A DNA stretch of 52,334 nt from an uncultured Finegoldia sp. (GTDB lineage: Bacteria > Bacillota > Clostridia > Tissierellales > Peptoniphilaceae). The notes beneath the pieces were generated by a model. The model was not told the DNA's origin, searched no databases, and saw nothing but the letters and a program-made list of their open reading frames with translations. The first letter of the stretch is position 1, and each line of letters opens with the position of its first letter. The DNA lies in contig NZ_CAMXVC010000006.1 of the NCBI RefSeq assembly GCF_947252345.1, positions 1-52,334 on the forward strand. The letters run 5' to 3'. This document shows positions 1 to 8,560 of the stretch, piece after piece. The position numbers were made by a program, and so were the translations under genes.

Positions 1-36
1 TAGTGCAAGATAGGAATTACTTCCTTTCTTACACTA
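1..36. repeat. Imperfect inverted repeat at the window edge
   Basis: Two 16-nt arms (TAGTGCAAGATAGGAA and its near reverse complement) around a TTAC loop, with 14 of 16 positions pairing. It sits exactly at the start of the sequence, so it may be part of a longer repeat or a terminator of a gene outside the window. Seen directly; function unknown. Confidence 0.5.
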
Positions 37-46
37 TTTATGGTAC

Positions 47-70
47 TAAAAAGAGAGGCAATCGCCTCCC
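47..70 (-). terminator. Rho-independent terminator of the CAP/CWB2 gene
   Basis: On the minus strand the stem GGGAGGC / GCCTCTC (one wobble pair) with a GATT loop is followed by a run of five T. It lies about 33 nt after the stop codon of the CWB2/CAP gene. Confidence 0.8.
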
Positions 71-102
71 AAATTTTTAAAATTTTATTTTTTAATTACA
101 AA

Positions 103-1680
103 TTAATTTAGATTGAAAAATCCTGCTGGATCTGTTGTTTCATCTGCAAACCAAATATCAGCATATCCGACGTTGATTGAAACTCCCATTACGCTAATTG
201 TGTTCCAATGTTTTAGTCCTGTAATAACAGCATTGTGGCCTGTAGACCTTTTCCAAATATTAAGGGCTCTTGAAGCTGCATCTTCTCTTGTGAAATCACT
301 CATTGCAGAAATTTCGTATCCATCCACCTTGAAGTTTGTCAATTCTTTTGGTTTGTTCCACATACCTTCTTGGTGTTTGTGATCTTCTGTATACATTACG
401 GGTGACCATTTTCCATTGTTTGACCAGCTATGAAGATTAGCTTCGATTCCTCTGTTATCCTTCCAACTTTCGCTGTAGTATTTGTTTTGGTCGTTGTTGT
501 GAGTTCTGGCAACAAATGTCAATGATTTAGAAACTTTTAGTGGTTTCAACCCTTTTGATTGACGGTATTCGTTTACCAATTTTGCTAATTCTTCTTCTCT
601 TAATGAAAGCGGTGTGTTGATGTCGAAGTTAGAAAGGTTAGTATCTTTTACTCGTTTTGCTTGTTCTGTAGGTTTCTTTTCTTGTTTTTCTGGTTTCTTT
701 TCTTGTTTTTCTGGCTTCTTTTCAGTCTTAGCTGGCTTCTTTTCTTGTTTTTCTGGTTTGTATGTGCCAGTTAATTTTTGATATTGTGTTTTGGAAACTG
801 AATTTTCTCCACCAACAATTGTGACGTTTTTGATGCCAGCCTTGTCGATATATGATTTTATGCTGTCAATTGCAGAATCATCTGACAATAAAATTCCTGT
901 GTTCATTTTAACTGCAAGTGGTGCTGCAGACAATGCATCTGGATAATCTCTTCCATCAGCTATTACAGCCTTTTCAGTTTTGCCGATTTGTTTCAAAACT
1001 TCGATTGAAGTATCGTTTCTGTTCTTTCCAGAAATTCTATCTACATTTTCCAATCCTTTTATATTTACTGAATTTTTACCACCAATTATAGTGCTAACTT
1101 TTTTTGCTTCAACGCCTTTTGGTAATTTTTTTCCGTTAGTTAGTACAAGAGTTTTGTTTTTTGAAATAGCAAAAGGAGCTGCTGACAATGCGTCGGCAAA
1201 GTTTTGTCCATTGGCCAATACAATATTTTTTGATTGTAATGCTTCTGCTACTTTTGTTGATGTTTCGTATCTGTCATCTCCAGAAATTCTCGTGATTTTT
1301 TTGCCTTTAGTTTTAAGTGTTTTTTCTACACTTTTAGATACAGAGCCCTTACCACCGATAATAATAACTTCTTTTGCCCCAAGTCTGTCGATTTCTTTTT
1401 GCAACTCAGAAGAAGCCTTTGATTTTTCAGTCAATAAAACTGGTGCTTGATTAGCAAAGTTTCCTGCTGTCAATGCATCGGCGAATTTTTCTCCGCTAAC
1501 TACGACAACTTTGTCGCTTTTTTCAAAAGCATGCTTTGCGATTGCTATTGATGTTTCATATCTGTTGTTGCCTTTAATTCTTTGAACGTCCACTTCTTTT
1601 TCTGCAAATGACACTTGTGGAACGATGTTTGCTAGCATAACTCCTGCTAACATCAAACCTAAAATTTTTTTGTTTTTCAT
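103..1680 (-). CDS. Secreted cell-wall-binding (CWB2) protein with C-terminal CAP domain
   Basis: A 525-residue exported protein. Residues 1-26 form a signal peptide ending VSFA. Three cell wall binding repeat 2 modules follow, each opening with an R-I-x-G-x-x-R motif (about residues 34, 131 and 215) and containing FADAL or YPDAL and IIGG/IVGG motifs. In characterised Clostridioides proteins three such repeats hold the protein non-covalently to an anionic wall polymer. Residues 308-337 are a KPEKQEKKP-type linker repeated in tandem, presumably spanning the wall. Residues 355-525 resemble a bacterial CAP/SCP (PR-1-like) domain, with candidate His residues at 394 (ARTHNN) and 482 (TGHNAV). The role of bacterial CAP domains is poorly known. 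The start is set by AGAAGGAG 7 nt upstream. It is a monocistronic unit with its own promoter and terminator. The domain calls are firm; the function is not. Confidence 0.88.
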   Translation of the reverse strand: MKNKKILGLMLAGVMLANIVPQVSFAEKEVDVQRIKGNNRYETSIAIAKHAFEKSDKVVVVSGEKFADALTAGNFANQAPVLLTEKSKASSELQKEIDRLGAKEVIIIGGKGSVSKSVEKTLKTKGKKITRISGDDRYETSTKVAEALQSKNIVLANGQNFADALSAAPFAISKNKTLVLTNGKKLPKGVEAKKVSTIIGGKNSVNIKGLENVDRISGKNRNDTSIEVLKQIGKTEKAVIADGRDYPDALSAAPLAVKMNTGILLSDDSAIDSIKSYIDKAGIKNVTIVGGENSVSKTQYQKLTGTYKPEKQEKKPAKTEKKPEKQEKKPEKQEKKPTEQAKRVKDTNLSNFDINTPLSLREEELAKLVNEYRQSKGLKPLKVSKSLTFVARTHNNDQNKYYSESWKDNRGIEANLHSWSNNGKWSPVMYTEDHKHQEGMWNKPKELTNFKVDGYEISAMSDFTREDAASRALNIWKRSTGHNAVITGLKHWNTISVMGVSINVGYADIWFADETTDPAGFFNLN

Positions 1681-1750
1681 AAATTTTCTCCTTCTACAAC
1701 TAATATTCTATCCCTTTTAATTAGGATACTGTTTTAGTTTTTACAGTTAT

Positions 1751-1779
1751 ATTATACCCCTTAAAAGTGTAAAGTTAAA
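1751..1779 (-). promoter_or_regulatory. Candidate promoter for the CWB2/CAP gene
   Basis: TATAAT (1751-1756) with TTTAAC (1774-1779) 17 nt upstream on the minus strand, about 70 nt before the start codon. A second TATAAT lies at 1793-1798 with a poor -35. AT-rich DNA makes chance matches common. Confidence 0.5.
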
Positions 1780-1902
1780 TCTTTTTTTTGATATTATACC
1801 CTAGCGAAATAGTATGTATTAGTAAACAGAAATTTCATTAGTGATATTTGTGCAAGAAGTTTTCATTTTCATCGTCACTTACTTTAAAAAAATTTTAAAT
1901 TT

Positions 1903-2112
1903 AGCAGACATTCATGCTAAGAATATCATACGGATGAAATTGCTTTGGTTTCAAATCGAAACAATCCGTCAAAAATTTGACCGCGTAAGCGAAGCGTGCT
2001 TCAAAATTTAGGATTTTGGGATTTAGAAATCAACAATTTCAGTAGTCTAGATATTCGTGCATGAAGTTTGCTAATATTATTGTATAAATCGTGCATGAAG
2101 TTTGCTAATATT
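1903..2112. repeat. Divergent copy of the palindromic intergenic repeat, plus 24-nt direct repeats
   Basis: Fills the gap between the two CWB2 genes (1681-2148). The outer arms (AGAATATCATACGGA near 1919 and GATATTCGTGCATGAAG near 2050) and a central AAAATTTGA...TTCAAAATTT palindrome have the same architecture as the copies at 10408, 20764 and 22549, but the sequence is much diverged. The right end carries an exact 24-nt direct repeat (TCGTGCATGAAGTTTGCTAA...) at 2055-2078 and 2089-2112. A weaker third copy starts near 1842. No coding potential was seen. Confidence 0.55.
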
Positions 2113-2118
2113 TCTCAT

Positions 2119-2150
2119 AAAAAAATGGTCCCTATAAGAGACCATTTTTT
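2119..2150 (-). terminator. Terminator of the CWB2/C39 gene
   Basis: On the minus strand AAAAAATGGTC pairs with GACCATTTTTT around a short loop. The stem starts directly at the TAA stop codon and ends in a T run. Confidence 0.85.
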
Positions 2151-4119
2151 ATCTTACTACTACTGCCATTTGTCTTGACATATAATTTTCAGAAACTTCT
2201 GAGTATGATTTTGTGATTTCGTTTGAGTACCAAGGATCTGCCAAGTAGAATCTGTTTGATTTCGGATCGTAGCCATTGATACAAATTCCGTGGTTGTTTG
2301 CGAAAAATCTCTTTCCGTGAACATTTGTTGACCATCTCGGTTTTTCCCATCTCAATGTTCCGTAGTACATAATAGAATTTCCGTTTTGAAGTTCTGCCAA
2401 TATATCTCTCATATTTGAGCCTGAAATATTTTCCGCCTTACCATTTGCAAATCTGTTCGCAAATTCTGTCATTGGCTCAGGATTCATATACGTCGCCATA
2501 ATGTTTTTGTGGTAGTATTCGTCCCAAACGTATGGATTTTTTGAGAAACCTTTGTTGTTGTCGTTCGTATTCATTGGAAGTTGATTCAAAAACTCGTTGT
2601 AAGTGTAATCCATCGCGTATCCTTTTGCTTGCAATGCGTGATACATCGCTGTCGGCTCGCAGCCTATTGGTGCTGGCTTTTGTTTGATTCCACGTTGTGA
2701 TTTTGGTGTGATTTGGTTCATTATGTTTGGAACTGTAATGTGAACTGTAGCAAAATCTTTTGGATTGTAGTATTTGAATCCTTCTGGTCTTATCCACCCT
2801 TTTATTCCGTTGAACGACAAATTCACCCACTTGTCTTCTATTTTGACAACTTTCAAAATTTTGTTGACTGCAACGTCGATGATTTTTTGTGCGGTGTCTT
2901 TCATTTCTGTCAACAAAGAAACCGCTTTGTTATTAACAACGTAGTCTTTTAATCTGAAGATGTTTTTGTCAACCGTGTGAACTTTTATCAACTCTCTTTT
3001 CAACAATGCGTTTTTAATATTTGCGAAGCAGTCATCTGAAATGGAAGATGTTCCTCCAAACACGAATGATTTTTCTTTTACATCCAAATTCTTCAAATAA
3101 TTTTCTGTTGTCTGTGATTTTGTAGAAATGAACGATTCGTCCTCTTCAAGTTGGATGTTGTTTTTAGGAACAAGGACGATTGGACAGTCGATTTTTTGAC
3201 TAACTGGTGCTGCTGCGAGTGCATCTGCATAGACTTCTCCGGTAGTGAAGATTGCTTTTTTCGCTTTTGGATGAGAAATCTTCGCCACTTCAACCGACGT
3301 TTTGTATCTGTCAACTCCGGCAATTCTTGTCGAGTTCAAATTAAGAATGCTGTCTATTTCAGATTTTACAGAATCGCTAATGCTGTTAGTTCCACCTACA
3401 ATATAGCTTTTGACGATTTTCGATTTGTCAATTGATGACAAGTAATCTTTGATTGACGTTGGCAATTCGTTTTTTCTCACCAATAGAATTGGAGATTTTG
3501 TTTTGTTTGCAAGTCCAACTGAACTCAAACTATCTGCGTAATTTTCTCCACTAGCAAACACCAAAGTGTCAGCATCTTTCTTGTTATTTGCTAATTTTGC
3601 GTTGACAGCGTATCTGTCATTTCCGTCGATTCTTTCAACTTCGATTCCCATTTCTTTCAAAAATTCTTCAACATCTTTGCTGATTGTCTTTTCGCCACCA
3701 ATGATGTGAACTTTTTTGATGTTTCTGTTCTTAAGTTGTTCTCTAGTATTTTCGTTTAGCTTTGAACCTTCAGTGTACAAAATCGGCATCTTACCGTCAG
3801 TGATGTTTCCAGAGCTTATAGCATCTGCGAACACTTCGCTTGATGTAAGTACAACTTCTTTTGTCTTGTTAAAAAACTCATCGTGAATCTTGTTTGCAGA
3901 TTCAAATCTGTCTTCTCCTTCGATTCTATCGAGCGCATTTTGCTCCGTGACAGCCTTATCAACGTCGTTGACTTTTTGTTCATTTTTTTCAGCAGAATTT
4001 TCAACTTGTGCGTTTTCTTCGATTTTTGGCGAAATAATATTCTCGCCATCAGCAAAACTGATTTTGGAACTCAAAGACAACGCCAACAATAATGCTAAAA
4101 AGATTTTCTTTTTGTTCAT
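2149..4119 (-). CDS. Secreted CWB2 protein with SH3-like region and C39-like cysteine peptidase domain
   Basis: A 656-residue exported protein. The signal peptide is about residues 1-23 (cleavage after SFA). Three CWB2 repeats open with RIEGEDRFESA (65), RIDGNDRYAVN (163) and RIAGVDRYKTS (265). Residues 378-450 look like an SH3-type segment (WVNLSFNGIKGWI). Residues 455-656 resemble a C39-like (peptidase_C39_2) papain-fold domain, with candidate catalytic Cys487 in GCEPTAMY, His610 in NNHGICINGYD and Asp628 in LADPWYS. This family includes wall-located cysteine peptidases; the substrate is unknown. The start is supported by AGGAGG 5 nt upstream. It neighbours another CWB2 protein, but each has its own terminator. 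The catalytic residues are assigned by eye, so activity is inferred. Confidence 0.87.
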   Translation of the reverse strand: MNKKKIFLALLLALSLSSKISFADGENIISPKIEENAQVENSAEKNEQKVNDVDKAVTEQNALDRIEGEDRFESANKIHDEFFNKTKEVVLTSSEVFADAISSGNITDGKMPILYTEGSKLNENTREQLKNRNIKKVHIIGGEKTISKDVEEFLKEMGIEVERIDGNDRYAVNAKLANNKKDADTLVFASGENYADSLSSVGLANKTKSPILLVRKNELPTSIKDYLSSIDKSKIVKSYIVGGTNSISDSVKSEIDSILNLNSTRIAGVDRYKTSVEVAKISHPKAKKAIFTTGEVYADALAAAPVSQKIDCPIVLVPKNNIQLEEDESFISTKSQTTENYLKNLDVKEKSFVFGGTSSISDDCFANIKNALLKRELIKVHTVDKNIFRLKDYVVNNKAVSLLTEMKDTAQKIIDVAVNKILKVVKIEDKWVNLSFNGIKGWIRPEGFKYYNPKDFATVHITVPNIMNQITPKSQRGIKQKPAPIGCEPTAMYHALQAKGYAMDYTYNEFLNQLPMNTNDNNKGFSKNPYVWDEYYHKNIMATYMNPEPMTEFANRFANGKAENISGSNMRDILAELQNGNSIMYYGTLRWEKPRWSTNVHGKRFFANNHGICINGYDPKSNRFYLADPWYSNEITKSYSEVSENYMSRQMAVVVR

Positions 4120-4152
4120 TTTTCCTCCTAAGTAAAAGTACTGTTAACTACA

Positions 4153-4182
4153 AGTATATCACTGTTAGAAAAAATTTGCCAA
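4153..4182 (-). promoter_or_regulatory. Promoter of the CWB2/C39 gene
   Basis: TTGGCA (4177-4182) and an extended -10, TGATATACT (core 4153-4158), 18 nt apart on the minus strand. It lies in the 67-nt gap behind the ABC gene and slightly upstream of the start codon. No terminator was seen after the ABC gene, so read-through is also possible. Confidence 0.5.
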
Positions 4183-4186
4183 AATC

Positions 4187-6022
4187 CTACACGTAAAACT
4201 TCGCTTGTGCATCCCACATTTGCCTGTACAAACCGTTTAGCTGTAATAATTCGTCGTGAGCTCCAGTTTCAGAAATTTCTCCCTTGTCGAACACGATAAT
4301 TTTGTCGGAGAATTTGCAACTAGACAACCTGTGTGAGATAAAAATTGCAGTTCTGTCTTTGATTATTTCTCCCAATTTCTCGTAAATTTCAGCTTCACTT
4401 ATAGGGTCAAGACTCGCCGTCGGTTCATCCAAAATCAAGAACGGACTATCTTGGTACAACGCTCTTGCAATGGCGATTTTTTGTTCTTGACCTTTGGAAA
4501 CGCTAATTCCATTTTCGTCGATATCTTTGTACAGATAAGTTTGGATTCCCTTGTCCCATTTTCGAACATCATCGTACATTCCGACATCTTTGAGCGATTG
4601 AACTACTTTTTCTTCGTCGTAATCCATTCCCGAAGCAACATTTTGTGCCAATGGATATGCGAACAAATTAAAATCTTGGAACACAACTGAGAATATTTTC
4701 AAATACTCATCGTATCTGTATTTTTTGATGTTAATTCCATTCAACAAGATTTCCCCTTCAGTAACATCGTAAAATCTAATCAACAACCTCACAAAAGTAG
4801 TCTTGCCACAACCGTTTTGCCCTACAATCGCCAATTTTTTCCCAAGGTCGAATTTCAAATTGATATTTTTCAATACCCAATTGTCAGTTCCAGGATATTT
4901 GAAGCTGACATTTTTAAATTCGACTTCGTATTTTTTGTCGGATCTTTTTTCCGTAGTCAAACTTCCATTGTAAAACTCCGATTTTTTGTGCAAATAATCC
5001 ATCATAAGTTCTGCATACGGAGTGTTGCTCTTGTACAATGCAACGCCTTCCAAGAATTTCGACAAGTTACTCGTAAAATTGATCAAACTTCCCAGATATT
5101 GACTGAGCATTCCTATTGAAATAGCTCCAAGTAATGATTTGGATACTACGACAAGATAAATCAACAAAACTTGTAATTTCGAGAAAAATTCGCTGAGTAT
5201 TTTGTAAGTGACGCCTTCTGTCGACATAATTCTATCGAAAAATCCACCAGGATTAAAAATCCCACATTCATTAAGCATATTAGCTGCAATATTATATTGA
5301 TGATACATTCTCGTATCCAGCATTCTGCTTTTATCTTTCATTCGCCAACAATAAAATGAGAACACTCGATTTCCAAATTTTCCTTGTTCAGCTATTTTGT
5401 TCCAAATTTCAAACTGTTTTGCGTTGAATTTCTGTGAAATCCATGATAAAAATACAACCACTACAATCAACAAAACATTTATCCAAGAACTATTCAAAAA
5501 CGAAAAACTTTCTGGTGCATTCCAGCTTGTAATGAGAAATTGATACGACAACACCAAACTACCTATCATCGCCAATAAAGATTCCAATATCATATCGTAG
5601 GCATACAGCACTCTTATAATTCCGAATTCACCGATATTTATGTTTTGTTCTATATTCGATTTTTCTCCAATAATGTCTGTGTCTTGGGATTGTTTGTAAT
5701 CCAATTCATTGAATTTTTTGGATAAAATATGAAAAAATATCTCGTATTTCTTGTCCTTGTATGTGTTTTGGATTTTATTCGTCAAAGCAAGAATTATTTG
5801 AATGAAAAACACTGACAACAACGCAATTACTGCCCATTTACCTATAAATTGTACAGGCATCTTATTGACAATCCCGTCTATCATTCTAGCAGATGCGTAA
5901 ATACTAATTAACGGGAAAACAGCAGTGAATAAACAGTTGAGAGTGTAGCTGATGATAAGTTTTTTGTAATTTTTCCACAAAACACTCCAAGTATCTTTGA
6001 ATAGTTTAAGATTCTTTTGCAT
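4187..6022 (-). CDS. ABC exporter half-transporter (second subunit)
   Basis: 611 residues with membrane and ATPase domains fused. The first ~330 residues hold about five or six hydrophobic segments (near 22-45, 63-83, 140-165, 182-197, 283-305). The nucleotide-binding domain has Walker A GQNGCGKT (401-408), Walker B FLILDE (528-533) and a switch His at 564. The signature is VSKGQ (507-511) rather than LSGGQ, which suggests one composite ATP site is degenerate, as is common in heterodimeric exporters. The start follows GGAGG with 6 nt spacing. It overlaps the stop of its partner ABC gene by 17 nt and is the last gene of the regulator-kinase-ABC-ABC operon. Its substrate is likely a peptide or lipid-like molecule, but nothing in the sequence identifies it. 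Confidence 0.85.
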   Translation of the reverse strand: MQKNLKLFKDTWSVLWKNYKKLIISYTLNCLFTAVFPLISIYASARMIDGIVNKMPVQFIGKWAVIALLSVFFIQIILALTNKIQNTYKDKKYEIFFHILSKKFNELDYKQSQDTDIIGEKSNIEQNINIGEFGIIRVLYAYDMILESLLAMIGSLVLSYQFLITSWNAPESFSFLNSSWINVLLIVVVVFLSWISQKFNAKQFEIWNKIAEQGKFGNRVFSFYCWRMKDKSRMLDTRMYHQYNIAANMLNECGIFNPGGFFDRIMSTEGVTYKILSEFFSKLQVLLIYLVVVSKSLLGAISIGMLSQYLGSLINFTSNLSKFLEGVALYKSNTPYAELMMDYLHKKSEFYNGSLTTEKRSDKKYEVEFKNVSFKYPGTDNWVLKNINLKFDLGKKLAIVGQNGCGKTTFVRLLIRFYDVTEGEILLNGINIKKYRYDEYLKIFSVVFQDFNLFAYPLAQNVASGMDYDEEKVVQSLKDVGMYDDVRKWDKGIQTYLYKDIDENGISVSKGQEQKIAIARALYQDSPFLILDEPTASLDPISEAEIYEKLGEIIKDRTAIFISHRLSSCKFSDKIIVFDKGEISETGAHDELLQLNGLYRQMWDAQAKFYV

Positions 6023-7808
6023 TGTAGTCCTCCCTGTAATATTTCGCTTGGGTGTCGAACAAATACTTGTACGTTCCGCCCTTTTCCATCAATTCTTCGT
6101 GAGTTCCACGTTCTTCAATCCCCTTATTTCCAATCAACAAAATGTAATCGCAAAATCTCGTCGAAGCCATTCTATGAGAAATAAAAATCGATGTGTGGTT
6201 TTTCGTTAGTTCATTGTATTTGTTGTACAAGTCCCTTTCTGCTAATGGGTCAAGCGCTGCTGTCGGCTCATCCAATATCAAAAACTTAGAATTCTTGTAC
6301 AAAGCTCTTGCAAGAAGTAATTTTTGAGTTTCTCCCCCTGATAAAACAGGAGAATCTTGGTAGATGTCTTTTTCAATCGTGTTGAATACTCCATTTGGAA
6401 ATCCCTTAACCTTATCGTAAAGGCCTGCCAATTTCAACACTTCTTCCACGCCTTCCACATCATCTGTGGATTTTGATTGGGTTACATTCATGTAAATTGT
6501 TTCCGGCAATATCGAATAATCTTGGAACACCGCAGAGAAAATCTCGTAGTATTTTCTTCTGTTGAGTTCTCTCAAATCAATTCCATTGACAAGCACACGA
6601 CCTTCTGTTGGATCCAAAAATCCTATCAAAAGCTTGATCAACGTAGTTTTACCCGATCCATTGAGTCCAACTACAGCCACCTTTTCTTGTGGGTTGACTT
6701 GGAAGTTCACATTCTTCAATACATATTCGTCACTACCAGGATATTTATATCCCACATTTTCGAATTTTATCGTAATATCATCATCTGGATTTAATTCGAT
6801 TCCGCCATCCTTTTTGAACTTTTCTTCCAAATCTACAAACTCTCTTACAGTTGCGATGTCCTTCGCTTCCATAAAAAGCACACTTAAAAAATTGAACAAT
6901 CTTTGAACATCGTAGCCGAATTTTGTTTGTGCAGAAAAAGCCAACAAGAACATACTTGCATCGATTTTGCCATTTACTGCAAAATTTATTAAATAATAAT
7001 ATGTAACGGAATTTCTCAAAAGGTTGAACACGCAATCCAAGAAATCTGCCATCAACATTTTGTTGCCCATCTTGTTCATGAAATCATCGTACAAGACAAA
7101 AACGCTGTCGTAAATATCTTCCAGCCAATTTCCAAGCCCAAACATTCTGATATCCTTGGCGTGTTTGTGGCTACTAACTGAATTAATGTAGTTGAATTCC
7201 TTTTCAAACTTAGCTTGCGTTTTTCTATTATCGTACTTCCATTGTTTAAGTTTTTTTGAATACATAAAACTAATCAAACTAGCGATAATAGACACCAAAA
7301 TTATGAAAATAGGAAGCCTTGCAAGTAAAATCAAATAAACACTCGTGCTGATTAGTAAATACAAAACGTCTTTCATCGTAAGCCAGATATGTTCTGTAGC
7401 TTTGTCATTTCCTTCTAAGTTTACGTTCGCTTTTTCGGATAAATCCAACACATTCTTGTCCAATGTCATCTCGTAATCCATCGACAAGAATTTTTCGATA
7501 CATTGATTTAACATCAAAGTTCGAATGTAGATTTTTTTCGGCAAGATTCTCAAATCCAACGACTCTTTTGTCGCAGAACAGATGAAAATCAAAACCGCAA
7601 ACACAACAACAGTAAGTATAATCGTTGTGAAATCTTGTGAGTTTTCAACCATTTTGATAATTTGTGGAGTAAAGTACAACTGTAAAATATCAATTCCAGC
7701 CGTCGTTATAGCCATAATTATCAGAATGAAAATCAAACTTTTTTGGTTGTTCCACGCAAGATTGAACATAAATTTAATGTTATCATTTGTAGAATATTTT
7801 TTCTTCAT
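6006..7808 (-). CDS. ABC exporter half-transporter (first subunit)
   Basis: 600 residues, membrane domain followed by ATPase domain. Hydrophobic segments are visible near 24-45, 62-80, 150-185 and 255-290. Walker A is GLNGSGKT (381-388), the signature is canonical LSGGE (489-493), Walker B is FLILDE (509-514) and the switch His is 545. It pairs with the next gene, whose signature is degenerate, so the two should form a heterodimer with one consensus and one weak ATP site. The start is preceded by GGGAGG. It follows the AgrC-like kinase after about 80 nt with no terminator, so expression probably depends on the upstream two-component pair. Families of this kind export peptides or confer resistance to antimicrobial peptides; which applies here is unknown. 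Confidence 0.85.
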   Translation of the reverse strand: MKKKYSTNDNIKFMFNLAWNNQKSLIFILIIMAITTAGIDILQLYFTPQIIKMVENSQDFTTIILTVVVFAVLIFICSATKESLDLRILPKKIYIRTLMLNQCIEKFLSMDYEMTLDKNVLDLSEKANVNLEGNDKATEHIWLTMKDVLYLLISTSVYLILLARLPIFIILVSIIASLISFMYSKKLKQWKYDNRKTQAKFEKEFNYINSVSSHKHAKDIRMFGLGNWLEDIYDSVFVLYDDFMNKMGNKMLMADFLDCVFNLLRNSVTYYYLINFAVNGKIDASMFLLAFSAQTKFGYDVQRLFNFLSVLFMEAKDIATVREFVDLEEKFKKDGGIELNPDDDITIKFENVGYKYPGSDEYVLKNVNFQVNPQEKVAVVGLNGSGKTTLIKLLIGFLDPTEGRVLVNGIDLRELNRRKYYEIFSAVFQDYSILPETIYMNVTQSKSTDDVEGVEEVLKLAGLYDKVKGFPNGVFNTIEKDIYQDSPVLSGGETQKLLLARALYKNSKFLILDEPTAALDPLAERDLYNKYNELTKNHTSIFISHRMASTRFCDYILLIGNKGIEERGTHEELMEKGGTYKYLFDTQAKYYREDYNAKES

Positions 7809-7887
7809 AACTACCTCCCAATAATATCTTAACCGAAATATTCTCGTATTTACGTTTTAGGGATAAGCACATCAAAAACAGGGATGA

Positions 7888-8553
7888 CTATATCAAAATC
7901 TCCGTCGTAAAAGCATTGTCCTCTGAATTTCTGTTGATGTAACCGTCGTATTTGTCCACGATTTCGTCGATGCTGATAAGTCCCAATCCTCTGTTCTCGC
8001 CCTTTGTCGATTTGAAAATTCTGCCAAACTTCTCCTGTTTTTTGCTACTTGTCTTGTTAGTAAATGAAATGTACAATTTATTTCCCTTCATATCCATATA
8101 AATCCTAATAAACCTGTCCTCTTCTGGCAAATTTCTCACCGATTCAATCGCATTGTCGAACAAATTTCCGATAATCGTCGCCAAATCGATATCCTCAATA
8201 TCCAAAATATTGGAAATCTTGCACTCGGCGATACATTTTATATTTTCATTAGTCGCCATAGTTATCTTGGAATTTAAAATAGCATCCGCCATCCTATTTC
8301 CCGTCCTAATCACAGGAGCGATTGAATGCAAATTCTCATCCAAATTATCCAAGTAGTTCTTGATGGATTCCATATCATTTTCAGCCACAAAAGAACGCAA
8401 AGTCTGCAAGTGATTTCTGTAATTGTGGCGAAACTTTCTGATATCGCGGTACATATTCTCCACTTCTTGATAATGAGTGTTCAACAGTTGTTGTTGATAT
8501 TCAAAAATATCTTTTTTAGAGAACAAAATCCTAATTTTATTTAAAAACTTCAT
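7888..8553 (-). CDS. AgrC-like histidine kinase lacking a membrane sensor domain
   Basis: 221 residues containing only the cytoplasmic catalytic half of an AgrC/GHKL-type kinase. The dimerisation helix carries the phospho-acceptor motif RKFRHNYRNHLQTL (His at about 43). The ATPase domain has an N-box NLFDNAIES and a G-box NRGLGL. Family members normally start with six or seven membrane helices; here the N-terminus is charged and soluble, and only 7 nt separate it from the stop codon of the regulator gene, so no sensor domain is hidden upstream. The start is supported by AGGTGAG. It presumably phosphorylates the adjacent LytTR regulator, with its signal coming from inside the cell or from another protein, possibly the ABC transporter. 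Kinase identity is well supported; the sensing mode is inference. Confidence 0.85.
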   Translation of the reverse strand: MKFLNKIRILFSKKDIFEYQQQLLNTHYQEVENMYRDIRKFRHNYRNHLQTLRSFVAENDMESIKNYLDNLDENLHSIAPVIRTGNRMADAILNSKITMATNENIKCIAECKISNILDIEDIDLATIIGNLFDNAIESVRNLPEEDRFIRIYMDMKGNKLYISFTNKTSSKKQEKFGRIFKSTKGENRGLGLISIDEIVDKYDGYINRNSEDNAFTTEILI

Positions 8554-8560
8554 ATCTCAC

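Noticed and set aside
980..1450. Plus-strand 156-residue frame opposite the CWB2/CAP gene
   Set aside because: It is an antisense shadow of a clear secreted-protein gene, with no ribosome binding site. The same holds for the other long plus-strand frames opposite clpB, secA, gdpP and pepD.
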